A stretch of DNA of 64,000 nucleotides. Origin: Humisphaera borealis. GTDB taxonomy: Bacteria; Planctomycetota; Phycisphaerae; Tepidisphaerales; Tepidisphaeraceae. The stretch spans positions 1,984,001 to 2,048,000 of the forward strand of contig NZ_CP063458.1 in the NCBI RefSeq assembly GCF_015169395.1, written 5' to 3'. Below are positions 29,025 to 36,954 of this stretch, piece after piece; the stretch's first letter is position 1; every line of letters begins with the position of its first letter. The position numbers were made by a program, and so were the translations under genes. The notes under the pieces are model-generated. The model had not been told where the DNA came from, did not search any database, and saw nothing but the letters and a program-made list of their open reading frames with translations.

Positions 29025-30434
29025 CTACACTTCGTCATAGCCCTCGCCCGTCTTCTCCTCAATCAACTTCTCCGCCTGCTTCTTCGCCGCATCTTCGTTC
29101 GCAAAGGTCTTGGACTTACTTTGTCCGGCCGAGCCGATGCGGCCCCACTTGGTGGTGACATCGCAACCCGACCGCCCGACCTCCCAGAACTTGCTGGACT
29201 TCTCGTCGTTGTATTCGAACCGCCGAAACGCTGGGGGCGCAACGTTGCTACCGGACTCACCCGTCTTCGAACTCGGGCCGTTCGTGCCGGGCTCGGTTTC
29301 TCCGGCGGGCAGTGCCCGCCCTACCTGTACGACGGTGCTGGACTTGGTCGCAGCTGCCTTGCCGGAAGTCGTCGCCGCCGGGCCCGACGGCACAACACCG
29401 CCGTTCGTCTTGCCGTCCGTCCGCACGCCGACATAACTCGGGAACCTCGGCACACCCGCTTCCGACAACTCCTGATAGCGGAAGGTAATTGTCGCGCCGA
29501 CGGCCGGCGGTGCGCCGCGTTCTTTGTCCGAAAACCCCGTGCCGACGGCGAACTGCGTCCCATCCGCCAACTTCACCAGCAGCGCACCGAGCCGACCCTT
29601 GTGCTTGCCCAGCCCGTCCTGATGACCGATCACCATTGCCTCGGCGTCGTGGAACGTCTTGACCTTCAGCAGTGTGCTCGACCGGCCGGCGGCATATTTG
29701 CTGCCGGGCTGGCGGAGCATCAGCCCTTCGCCGCCCAGCGCTTCGACACGCGACAGCTCAGTCCGCAACGACGCGATGTCCCTGCAAAGCTGCTGTGCGT
29801 GCGGCTCGGCATACTTTGCCTTGCTTCCGGCAAGGGTGTCGCGCAAAAGTGCGAGCCGATCCTCGAATCCACCGGCCGCCGCCGGCGCGTCGAACACCAG
29901 GTACTGAACTTCCTTCCAAAGTTCCGACTTGTCCTGCCGCCGGACCACGCTCACCGTCCGCTGGAACTTCTTACGGCCGATCCACAGTTCGCCGTCGAGA
30001 GGTGTATTCGGCAGGCCTTCGATGAACCAATCCGGTGCGTGATACAGGTTGCCCTGTCGCGACAGGAACTGCTTTCCATCCCAATAGGCCCGGACGCCGT
30101 CGAGTTTCTCGCTCATCCACCAGCCGGCGAGGTCGGCGGCGTTGTCCCAGCTTTCGGCGAGCAGGATCGGCGGACCGGCTACCTCGTTACCCTCTTCGTC
30201 GACCTTGGTCGCCTTCACCGGCTTCTGCGGAAGCGCACCGCCCAGGCGGGCCTCCTCGGCGGCATCGCCTCGCAGCTTGCGAAGGTGTTTACAGGTGCGA
30301 ACTTCGATCGCGGTGGACTGGTTCCGCCACGCCGGGCAGGTGCAGGAATAGACCCCGCCGCTGTTCCGCAGTACGTACGGCTTACTGCCGGAGCCCTGCA
30401 TTTCTGTCGATTCGCCGTCGGCAAGATCAGCCAT
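29025..30434 (-). CDS. SWIM zinc finger - ATP-dependent DNA ligase - WGR fusion protein
   Basis: 469 residues, three modules. (1) A SWIM zinc finger at about 29-52: CTCPAWRNQ, then CKHL, giving CxC...CxH. (2) An ATP-dependent ligase core with motif I MSEKLDGVRAYWDG (Lys about 109), motif III LDGELWIGR (about 146), motif IIIa VQYLVFDAP (about 177), motif IV GGEGLMLRQPGS (about 235), motif V LKVKTFHDAEAMVIGHQ (about 258), and an OB fold ending RFPSYVGVRTDG, which resembles LigE-type minimal ligases. (3) After a Gly/Ser/Thr linker (about 342-392), a WGR domain at about 394-462 (FWEVGRSG, TTKWGRIGSAGQ). SWIM and WGR are nucleic-acid-binding or damage-recognising modules, so this is likely a targeted repair ligase. 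It is divergent from recX. Confidence 0.85.
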   Translation of the reverse strand: MADLADGESTEMQGSGSKPYVLRNSGGVYSCTCPAWRNQSTAIEVRTCKHLRKLRGDAAEEARLGGALPQKPVKATKVDEEGNEVAGPPILLAESWDNAADLAGWWMSEKLDGVRAYWDGKQFLSRQGNLYHAPDWFIEGLPNTPLDGELWIGRKKFQRTVSVVRRQDKSELWKEVQYLVFDAPAAAGGFEDRLALLRDTLAGSKAKYAEPHAQQLCRDIASLRTELSRVEALGGEGLMLRQPGSKYAAGRSSTLLKVKTFHDAEAMVIGHQDGLGKHKGRLGALLVKLADGTQFAVGTGFSDKERGAPPAVGATITFRYQELSEAGVPRFPSYVGVRTDGKTNGGVVPSGPAATTSGKAAATKSSTVVQVGRALPAGETEPGTNGPSSKTGESGSNVAPPAFRRFEYNDEKSSKFWEVGRSGCDVTTKWGRIGSAGQSKSKTFANEDAAKKQAEKLIEEKTGEGYDEV

Positions 30435-30579
30435 AAGGTTCCCCGCGGAAATGTGTCATAATCGCGTCGTTGATTTTGCCTCGAATCAGCCGCGCGCTAT
30501 GATGACCACAGTGCTAACGTATACCGTACACAAACTTTGACGTCAACTTCTTGTTGCCCCTCGTTAAACTGAGCTAAAT
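30435..30579. promoter_or_regulatory. Divergent control region between the ligase fusion and recX
   Basis: 145 bases between two genes read in opposite directions. A possible -10-like TATGAT lies near 30498-30503. The segment GTATACCGTACAC at about 30519-30531 is an imperfect inverted repeat and could be an operator. Neither is proven. GGGGA before the ligase start is a plausible ribosome binding site. Confidence 0.3.
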
Positions 30580-31218
30580 GTGCCGACGATCACCCGCATC
30601 TCCGAGCAGCGCCGGCGGAAGAACCGCCGCAACGTGCATCTCGATGGCGCGTTTGCGTTCTCCTGTAATATCAATGTGATCGCCCGGTTTCGGCTCGTCG
30701 AAGGACAGCGTCTGACGCCCGACGAGGTGACGACTATCCTGCAAGGGGAAGTCCGCCAGGAGTGCTTTGACGATGCGATGAAATCGCTGCAGATGCGGCT
30801 CCACAGCAGGCGGGAACTGGCGGCGAAGCTGAAGCGGAAGGAGTATGGCGAAACGACCATTGCTGGCGTGCTCGACGATCTTGAGCGCATGGGCTATCTC
30901 GACGACGAACGATTCGCCAAGACCAAGGCGCTATCCGCCGCGCAGCACAAGCACCACGGCAAACGGCGGGCGAAGATCGAACTGATGAAGGCCGGTGTCC
31001 ACAGCAGCACGGCCGACGCCGCCCTCAATGACGTCTACAACCGCCACGACAGCGTCGCCGTCGCCCGGCAACTGGCGCAGAAGCAGGCGGCCCGGCTGTT
31101 GAAACTCGAACCCGCCGTCGCCCGGCGGCGACTGGTGGGCATGCTGCAGCGGCGCGGGTTTTCGTTCGAGGAAATCAAGCCGGTGGTGGATGAGGTGTTG
31201 GGGCAGGAAAGGGATTGA
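30580..31218 (+). CDS. recX: Regulatory protein RecX
   Basis: 212 residues, with a GTG start (CCGACGATCACC follows). RecX binds RecA and limits or reshapes RecA filaments in recombination and the SOS response. The three-helix RecX repeats are visible: ALKSLQ-like MKSLQMRLHSRRELAAKLKRKEY (about 67-90), IAGVLDDLERMGYLDDERFAKTKA (about 92-116) with the hallmark GYLDDERFA, then GKRRAKIELMKAGVHSSTADAALNDVY and the C-terminal RRRLVGMLQRRGFSFEEIKPVVDEV. The N-terminal 60 residues form a strand-rich extension (RRKNRRNVHLDGAFAFSCN). It is not next to recA here; it is divergent from a repair-type ligase gene, which makes a shared DNA-damage response plausible. Confidence 0.9.
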   Translation: MPTITRISEQRRRKNRRNVHLDGAFAFSCNINVIARFRLVEGQRLTPDEVTTILQGEVRQECFDDAMKSLQMRLHSRRELAAKLKRKEYGETTIAGVLDDLERMGYLDDERFAKTKALSAAQHKHHGKRRAKIELMKAGVHSSTADAALNDVYNRHDSVAVARQLAQKQAARLLKLEPAVARRRLVGMLQRRGFSFEEIKPVVDEVLGQERD

Positions 31219-31225
31219 GATTCGT

Positions 31226-31567
31226 TCAATCGTATTTCGCCCAATCAACTACCTCCTTCGGAGCGTACAGCGTTTCGTCGCTGACCCACTGCCTCAGTCG
31301 GTCGCCGTTGAGCCTGTACGGAACTCCCGGTTGATCCAGCTTGGCCACTTCAAAAGAAATCGGTTCAATGAACAGAGTCTCGTTGCAGGCGACGCACCGC
31401 ATAACGCGATAGGGATGCTTCTCCACGATGATGTCGCAGATTCGATGAAGACTTGGATATGCGTGAATGCACCTTTTGGCGTCCGACGCCGTCTGCAAGA
31501 GATGCAGCAATTGAGCAGCATTACCATCCGCCAGATATCGCTCCCAAGCTAACTTCAACTTGTTCAT
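31226..31567 (-). CDS. Hypothetical protein with CxxC motif, downstream of Mrp
   Basis: 113 residues from the ATG at 31567, which lies ten bases past the Mrp stop codon, so the two genes are almost certainly cotranscribed. N-terminal half is helical (KLKLAWERYLADGNAAQLLHLLQTA). Four Cys residues occur: CIHAYPSLHRIC and MRCVACNETLF. The CxxC with nearby Cys could bind a metal or an iron-sulfur cluster, but no family was recognised. It converges with recX, 7 bases apart. Confidence 0.6.
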   Translation of the reverse strand: MNKLKLAWERYLADGNAAQLLHLLQTASDAKRCIHAYPSLHRICDIIVEKHPYRVMRCVACNETLFIEPISFEVAKLDQPGVPYRLNGDRLRQWVSDETLYAPKEVVDWAKYD

Positions 31568-31577
31568 CTCGCATCCC

Positions 31578-32657
31578 TCACGACACATTCAGCGTCGGCG
31601 TCGGCACCGTGAGGTTCCGCAGGCTCACCTGCCCGGCAAGCGTCTTGACGATCGCCATCAGCGCGTCGGCGAGCTTGGGCTCGCCTTCGAAGTTGGCATT
31701 CGGCTTCCCCGAGTCGCTGTTGACCCGTAGTGCAGTGAACATCGGCAACGCGCCCAGGTAGTTCAGCCCCAGACGCTGGGCAGCCTTTTCCGTGCCGCCG
31801 CGACCGAAGATGTCGTGCTCGGTGCCATCCGGGCCGACGAAGTAGCTCATGTTCTCGACCAGCCCCAAGATTGGCGCTCCCAGTTGCTGGAACATCCGCA
31901 CCGCGCGAACGGCGTCATCCAGCGCCACCTGCTGCGGCGTCGCCACCACCACTGCGCCGGTCAGCGGCAACAACTGGCACAGCGTCAACGGCACGTCGCC
32001 GGTGCCCGGAGGCAGGTCAACGATCAGGTAATCCAGCGCCGGCCATTCGGTGTTGTCGGTCAGCAGTTGCTTGAACGCGCCGTGCGCCATCGGCCCGCGC
32101 CAGATGAGCGGCTTCTCTTCCTCCACCAGCGAGCCGATGGTGATCGCGTGAATACCGTGCACGAAAAACGGCACGATCTTGTTCCCCTTGACCTGCGGCG
32201 TTTTGCCCTTGATGCCCAGCATCGTCGGCATGCTCGGGCCGTAGATGTCGCCGTCCATCAGGCCGACCGTTGCGCCCGTGCGGGCCAGGCCGATCGCGAT
32301 ATTCGTCGCGATGGTGCTCTTGCCGACGCCGCCCTTGCCGGCACCGACGGCAATCACGTTCTTCACCTGCGGCAGGACGCTTCGCTTCTCGGCCGGCGCG
32401 TTCGCCGGGCCGCGGGTATTGGCGGTCATCTGCACATCGACGGTCGTCGCGCCGGCGGCGAGGATCGCACCGCGGACATCGCTCTCGACCTTTTCCTTCA
32501 TCGGGCAGGCGGGCGTCGTCAGTTCGATCGTGACGGCGACGTGGCCGCCATCGACTCGAACGTCCTTCACCATGTTCAGCGTGACGATGTCCTTGAACAG
32601 TTCCGGGTCCTGAACGCCGCGGAGTGCGGCGATGATGTGCTCGCGCGTAAGAGACAT
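31578..32657 (-). CDS. Mrp/NBP35 family P-loop ATPase (iron-sulfur carrier)
   Basis: 359 residues. An N-terminal DUF59/MIP18-like domain (EHIIAALRGVQDPELFKDIVTLNMVKDV; the CPMKE motif follows at about 51) is joined to a Mrp-type ATPase with Walker A VGAGKGGVGKSTIATNIA near residue 105, VDLPPGTGD near 222 and QQVALDDAVRAVRM near 252. Family members assemble or deliver Fe-S clusters. The segment that carries a CxxC in enzymes such as E. coli Mrp here reads ENMSYFVGPDGTEHDIFG, without cysteines, so direct cluster binding at that place is doubtful. It is followed by a small Cys-containing gene. Confidence 0.9.
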   Translation of the reverse strand: MSLTREHIIAALRGVQDPELFKDIVTLNMVKDVRVDGGHVAVTIELTTPACPMKEKVESDVRGAILAAGATTVDVQMTANTRGPANAPAEKRSVLPQVKNVIAVGAGKGGVGKSTIATNIAIGLARTGATVGLMDGDIYGPSMPTMLGIKGKTPQVKGNKIVPFFVHGIHAITIGSLVEEEKPLIWRGPMAHGAFKQLLTDNTEWPALDYLIVDLPPGTGDVPLTLCQLLPLTGAVVVATPQQVALDDAVRAVRMFQQLGAPILGLVENMSYFVGPDGTEHDIFGRGGTEKAAQRLGLNYLGALPMFTALRVNSDSGKPNANFEGEPKLADALMAIVKTLAGQVSLRNLTVPTPTLNVS

Positions 32658-32966
32658 GAGTGTGTCGAATCCTTCGTGAGTCGGGATTAATTCTCCCCGG
32701 CACGACGAGCCCGGAGTAGTCTGGCTAGTATAGCGGCAGCGGTCGCTTACGGTGAAGCGGCAAGCCAGAGATCACCTCGGAGACGCGGAGAGCGACCTTG
32801 CGTAAGGGACCGGATTGGTAAACAAGAACTCCGATGCAAATCATTCGAAGCAGATGTTTACCAGGTCCCCGTTGTGCGTGTTTCGTTTTCTTTCAGTCGT
32901 GTCTCGTGGCCAGGTTGCGTTTTGCGCCTTTTCGCTGGCGCACCTCTTTCCTGATTCGAGGAATCC

Positions 32967-34238
32967 ATGCTTAAGGCCGGATCGAAGGCCCCTTTTCGAA
33001 AGAAGGCGCCGTCGCCCGAGACGATGCCCGCGACCGCGGCGGGCTTTGCCGCGGGTGTGAACATCTGTCCCGGCTGCGACGACGACGGATGGATCGTTCC
33101 GCCGCCGGTACGGCTTTCCGACGGCACCATGCTCCAACTCTACAAGGACGGCGAAGCGCTGCATGCGGCTTACGAGGCGATCGCGAATGCGAAACGTCGG
33201 ATCTGCATCGAAATGTACATTTTCGCCGACGACGAAACCGGCAACGCGTTCGCCGATCTGCTGGCGAGGAAGTCGCGGGAAGGCATTCGAGTCTTCTGCA
33301 TCTATGACTGTTTCGCGTCCCGGCCGTGGGGCGGTTTCGGCCCGGAAACGGCGCCGCTGAAGCGCATGCGCGAGGCCGGTGTTCGGCTGGAAGTGTTTCA
33401 CCCCGTGGCCCCCTGGGAATGCAGGCACGCCTGGCACCCGTTCAACCGCAACCACCGCAAACTCGTCATCGTGGACGACGAGCTTGCCGGCCTCGGCGGT
33501 CTGAATATCGGGACCGAGTACGCAGGATCCTGGATCGTCAACGACGTCAAGGGGGAGTTCTGGCGCGACAACGGGATGAGCGTCCGCGGGCCCGGCGCGC
33601 GGATGTTCCTCAAGGCGTTTCGGACGACATGGGACTATGTTCGCCGTGGCCGGCGAATGCGGGCCCTCGCTTTCGACCAGAACCTGACCGGCGACGCCGA
33701 ACTGGGCGTAATGGCGTCGCCACCGACGATGGACAGCAAGCTCCGACCTTTCATCCGCCACCTTCTGCGATCGGCGTCGGACAGCATCACGATGACCATG
33801 GCCTACTTCGCGCCCGACGACGAACTGGTGAAGGAATTGTGCGCCGCCGGAGACCGCGGGGTGTCGATTCGGTTGATGTTCCCGGGAATCTCGGATGTGC
33901 CGGTCGTCCGCCTCGCCGGTCAGTCGTTCTACGAAACATTGATGGAATCGGGCGCGCTAATCTACGAGCGCCAGCACGTCGTACTGCACGCCAAGACGCT
34001 CTGCATCGACGGCAAGACCACCGTGATCGGCTCGGCGAACCTGGACTATCGCAGTATTGAGGTCAACTGCGAACTGTCGGCGATCGTTCGATCGGCGGAG
34101 TTTGGGCGGCAAATCGAAGATCTGTTCGACAACGACGTGAATTACGCGAAGCAGATCCACCGTAGCCATTGGCGACGCCGCCCCTGGGGCGACCGCTTCG
34201 TGCAGTGGGCGACAAGCCGGGCCCGATATGTGATGTGA
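32967..34238 (+). CDS. Cardiolipin synthase-like phospholipase D family protein
   Basis: 423 residues. Two HKD motifs define a PLD-family phosphatidyltransferase: NRNHRKLVIVDDELAGLGGLNIG (first His about residue 164) and VLHAKTLCIDGKTTVIGSANLDYRSIEVNCE (second His about 341). This spacing and the ending (DLFDNDVNYAKQIHRSHWRRRP) fit bacterial cardiolipin synthases that join two phosphatidylglycerols or use PE. The N-terminal hydrophobic helices of classical ClsA are absent, so it resembles the shorter ClsB-type and should be membrane-associated rather than integral. It is followed by a long inverted repeat and the P450 gene. Confidence 0.88.
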   Translation: MLKAGSKAPFRKKAPSPETMPATAAGFAAGVNICPGCDDDGWIVPPPVRLSDGTMLQLYKDGEALHAAYEAIANAKRRICIEMYIFADDETGNAFADLLARKSREGIRVFCIYDCFASRPWGGFGPETAPLKRMREAGVRLEVFHPVAPWECRHAWHPFNRNHRKLVIVDDELAGLGGLNIGTEYAGSWIVNDVKGEFWRDNGMSVRGPGARMFLKAFRTTWDYVRRGRRMRALAFDQNLTGDAELGVMASPPTMDSKLRPFIRHLLRSASDSITMTMAYFAPDDELVKELCAAGDRGVSIRLMFPGISDVPVVRLAGQSFYETLMESGALIYERQHVVLHAKTLCIDGKTTVIGSANLDYRSIEVNCELSAIVRSAEFGRQIEDLFDNDVNYAKQIHRSHWRRRPWGDRFVQWATSRARYVM

Positions 34239-34242
34239 TTCG

Positions 34243-34425
34243 CTCCCTCTCCCCTGTACTCAAGGGGAGAGGGTCGGGGTGAGGGGCCGAACGTACGGCG
34301 TCGAGAACTGCCTTGAAAGCCTGAACGACGGAAGCGCATATTGGTTAGGAACTGTCCGCGGACGACGACCCCGGTCGTTCGGCCCCTCACCCCTGCCCTC
34401 TCCCCCGAGTACAGGGGAGAGGGAG
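34243..34425. repeat. Long inverted repeat, MITE-like
   Basis: Arms of about 50 bases at 34243-34293 and 34376-34425 are reverse complements at roughly nine positions in ten; each arm carries CCCTCTCCCCTGTACT-type and CCCCTCACCCC-type strings. The 82-base centre has no motif. The whole element (183 bases) fills the gap between two co-directional genes and ends 13 bases before the P450 start codon. It could be a non-autonomous mobile element or a large transcript hairpin. Confidence 0.8.
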
Positions 34426-34438
34426 TAACCGCATCAAC

Positions 34439-35842
34439 ATGATCACCTCTGCCACCAACACACTCCCCGGACCGCGTGCCCGATTTCCCGGGCATCTGAT
34501 GTTCGCGTTCCGGTCCGATCCGCTTGGATTTCTCATCCGTATCGCGGCGAAGTTCGGCGACCGGTCTGCGTTTGGCATCGGCAGGATGAGGTTCGTACTC
34601 CTGAATGACCCGGATCTGATCCGCGAAGTGATCGTCGCCAAGGCCGACCAGTTTCAAAAAAGCCCCGCGCTGAGGCAGGCGAGGGTTTCGATCGGCGACG
34701 GACTTCTGACCAGCGAAGGGGATTTTCACAAGCGCCAGCGCAAGCTGTCGCAGCCCGCGTTTCACCCCAGCAGGGTCGCAGGGTACTCCGCCGCGATGGT
34801 TCGCCGGTCGCGGCAGATGGCAGTGGCATGGCGGGACGGCGAGCGTATCGATCTGCACGAGCAGATGATGAAGCTCACCTTACGCGTCGTCACCGAAACC
34901 CTCTTCAGCGCCAGCATCGAAGACGAGATCGACCAGATCGGCCAGGCGATGGACGTGATCGTTCGAATGTTCAGCCGGGCACGCAACCCGTTGGCCCCGA
35001 TTCTCAATCGGCTGCCCCTGCCGAGTAATCGCCGGTTCGTCAGGGCCCAGGCGGACGTGCGGCGGACGGTCGAGCACTTCGTGCTGCAGAATCGGATGGC
35101 CGGGGTCGACCGGGGCGATCTGCTCTCGACGCTCGTCCGCGCACGCGATACCGGCGGAGAGACGGCCGTCATGTCGGACGACCCTGGCGGCGCTCAGGAT
35201 GCGGCCTCCGCCCAGGCGATGAGCGACATTCAGCTTCGCGATGAGATTGTCACGCTTTTCATCGCCGGTCATGAGACGACCGCCAACGCACTGACGTTCG
35301 CGCTGTGGCTGCTGTCGCAGAACGAAGACGCGGCGGCAAAGCTTTATTCCGAAATCGACGCCGCGGGGGCCGGCCGCGACCTGTTGTCGGCCGATCTCGA
35401 CCACCTGCCGTTCACCCGCGCCGTGGTCGCCGAGGCAATGCGGCTGTACCCGCCGGCGTGGGTGCTCATGCGGCAGGCGAAGGAGGACGTGCGACTGGGA
35501 TCGGACTCGGTCCGAGTTCCGAAAATGGGAATCGTAATCATGAGCCAGTGGATCACCCACCGCGACCCGCGCTGGTGGCCGGAGCCGGAAACTTTCAAAC
35601 CGGAGCGCTGGCTGGACGACACGGCGAAGCAGAACCGGCCGAAGTACGCCTACTTCCCCTTCGGCGGCGGCCCGCGAAGCTGCATCGGCGAAGCGTTCGC
35701 CTGGACCGAAGCGGTGTTGATCATCGCCACGCTGCTGCGCGACTGGCGGCTGGAGGCCGAGTCGCCCAAACCCCTGCGGCTGACGCCGACCATCACGCTG
35801 CGACCGAAGGACCCGGTTTGGATGCGCCTGCGACGCAGGTAG
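34439..35842 (+). CDS. Cytochrome P450
   Basis: 467 residues. A haem-thiolate monooxygenase: the Cys ligand lies in FPFGGGPRSCIGEAFA (Cys about residue 415), the I-helix oxygen-binding motif is AGHETTAN (about 276), and the K-helix ExxR is EAMRLYPP (about 333). These are the signature of a CYP with an ERR triad. No N-terminal membrane anchor, so a soluble bacterial type. Redox partners are not encoded nearby, and the substrate cannot be deduced. Its start codon is preceded by the long inverted repeat at 34243-34425, and it ends in a strong hairpin with a T-run. Confidence 0.95.
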   Translation: MITSATNTLPGPRARFPGHLMFAFRSDPLGFLIRIAAKFGDRSAFGIGRMRFVLLNDPDLIREVIVAKADQFQKSPALRQARVSIGDGLLTSEGDFHKRQRKLSQPAFHPSRVAGYSAAMVRRSRQMAVAWRDGERIDLHEQMMKLTLRVVTETLFSASIEDEIDQIGQAMDVIVRMFSRARNPLAPILNRLPLPSNRRFVRAQADVRRTVEHFVLQNRMAGVDRGDLLSTLVRARDTGGETAVMSDDPGGAQDAASAQAMSDIQLRDEIVTLFIAGHETTANALTFALWLLSQNEDAAAKLYSEIDAAGAGRDLLSADLDHLPFTRAVVAEAMRLYPPAWVLMRQAKEDVRLGSDSVRVPKMGIVIMSQWITHRDPRWWPEPETFKPERWLDDTAKQNRPKYAYFPFGGGPRSCIGEAFAWTEAVLIIATLLRDWRLEAESPKPLRLTPTITLRPKDPVWMRLRRR

Positions 35843-35862
35843 GGTCAAGGCAGTGCTGAGTG

Positions 35863-35916
35863 AAAGTGCTGAGTGCTGAGAAGTGGCGTCTTCGCCTCAG
35901 CACTCAGCACTTTTTT
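35863..35916. terminator. Bidirectional terminator hairpin
   Basis: A perfect 18-base-pair stem (35863-35880 with 35896-35913) around a 15-base loop. The right arm runs into TTTTTT and the left arm begins after AAA, so it could stop transcription from both sides. It lies between the convergent P450 and DapA-family genes. The stem is made of a tandem duplicate of GTGCTGA. Confidence 0.9.
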
Positions 35917-35923
35917 CTAAGCG

Positions 35924-36844
35924 CTAAGCCTTGTCTGCCGCCAGCAGCTTGGTCGCCGCTTCGCGGATGCGGGCGTGATCGGCTTCGGGGGCGTTGGTGA
36001 GCAACGGCGTCAGCGGGCCCGTGTTGGCGATTCCGGCGAGGCGGACCGCCTCGTGAAGCACGCGGATCGGGTTGATCGCGTTGCGCAGATCTTCCAGCCC
36101 GCGGAAGATCCCGCGAATGCGATCAGCCTCGCCGATGTCACCGGCACGCAGCGCGACGAGCATCTTGCGGCTGAGGTTCGGTGCCACGCAAATGCAACCG
36201 CTGGTGAACCCGCCCAGCTTGAATCCGTCGACATGCACGATCGCCGGCTGTTCGCCGATACCGCTGATGACGATCTTCTTGTCGACGTAGCCAAGCAGCT
36301 TGTGCAGGTAAGGGTCGGCCTTGGTGTCGGCGTCATTGCGGACGGTCGCGTACTTGATGCCGCTGATGAGCTTCTTTTCCGCCAGGGGACCGACGTCTTC
36401 GGGCTCGATGTAGCCGTCGTGCTTGATGTACAGCAGTGCGGGCACGCCCGCCGCCTGCACAAATCGCTCTACGCCAGCGGCGACGCCTTTGCTGGTCGTG
36501 ATACCCACCTGCGGCAGCAGCATGACCGTGGGGAACTTGTGCTTGCGGATGATCTTCGCCTGGTCGATCGACAGCCCGTAAGCCGGGCCGGCCGACGGAA
36601 TGACCAGCGTATCGGGCCCCGCGGCCTGGCCGAGGTAGGCCAGCACCTGGTCATACTCGGACAGCGGGATGTGGTAGAAGTTGGCGTTTCCGCCGTAGAG
36701 CAGGGTGCGGATGCCGCCGGCTTCGATGTGCCGGATGATCTTGGTGTTCTCGGCATCGTTCAGCGAGTAGTCGGCGTTTCGTGCCAACGGCGGAACGGCC
36801 AGGACGGAAGCGACCAGTGCGTCTGGGGTAAGCGTGGTGAGCAT
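35924..36844 (-). CDS. Dihydrodipicolinate synthase/N-acetylneuraminate lyase family protein
   Basis: 306 residues, a class I aldolase-type (beta/alpha)8 barrel. LLYGGNANFYHIPLSEYDQVL resembles the substrate-binding GTTGE region, though altered, and the Schiff-base Lys is likely in LISGIKYATVRND near residue 164. The opening (LVASVLAVPPLARNADYSLN) and the later PAIVHVDGFKLGGFTSGCICVAPNLSRKML are typical of the family. DapA-type activity is possible, but without the classical YxxGTTGE the call stays at family level; related members act on sugar acids or hydroxyproline derivatives. It is convergent with the P450 gene and shares its terminator. Confidence 0.85.
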   Translation of the reverse strand: MLTTLTPDALVASVLAVPPLARNADYSLNDAENTKIIRHIEAGGIRTLLYGGNANFYHIPLSEYDQVLAYLGQAAGPDTLVIPSAGPAYGLSIDQAKIIRKHKFPTVMLLPQVGITTSKGVAAGVERFVQAAGVPALLYIKHDGYIEPEDVGPLAEKKLISGIKYATVRNDADTKADPYLHKLLGYVDKKIVISGIGEQPAIVHVDGFKLGGFTSGCICVAPNLSRKMLVALRAGDIGEADRIRGIFRGLEDLRNAINPIRVLHEAVRLAGIANTGPLTPLLTNAPEADHARIREAATKLLAADKA

Positions 36845-36954
36845 AGGGGTGCCGAGTTTGTACGGCGACTTCGCACGATTGGCAATCGCATGGAACGCCG
36901 AATGCGAAATCGGACCGCCTGGGAAACGGGGTTCAGAAACCGGCGGTCAGCACT

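Noticed and set aside
30519-30531. LexA box between the ligase fusion and recX
   Set aside because: The imperfect palindrome GTATACCGTACAC does not match known LexA consensus types; kept only as a possible operator.
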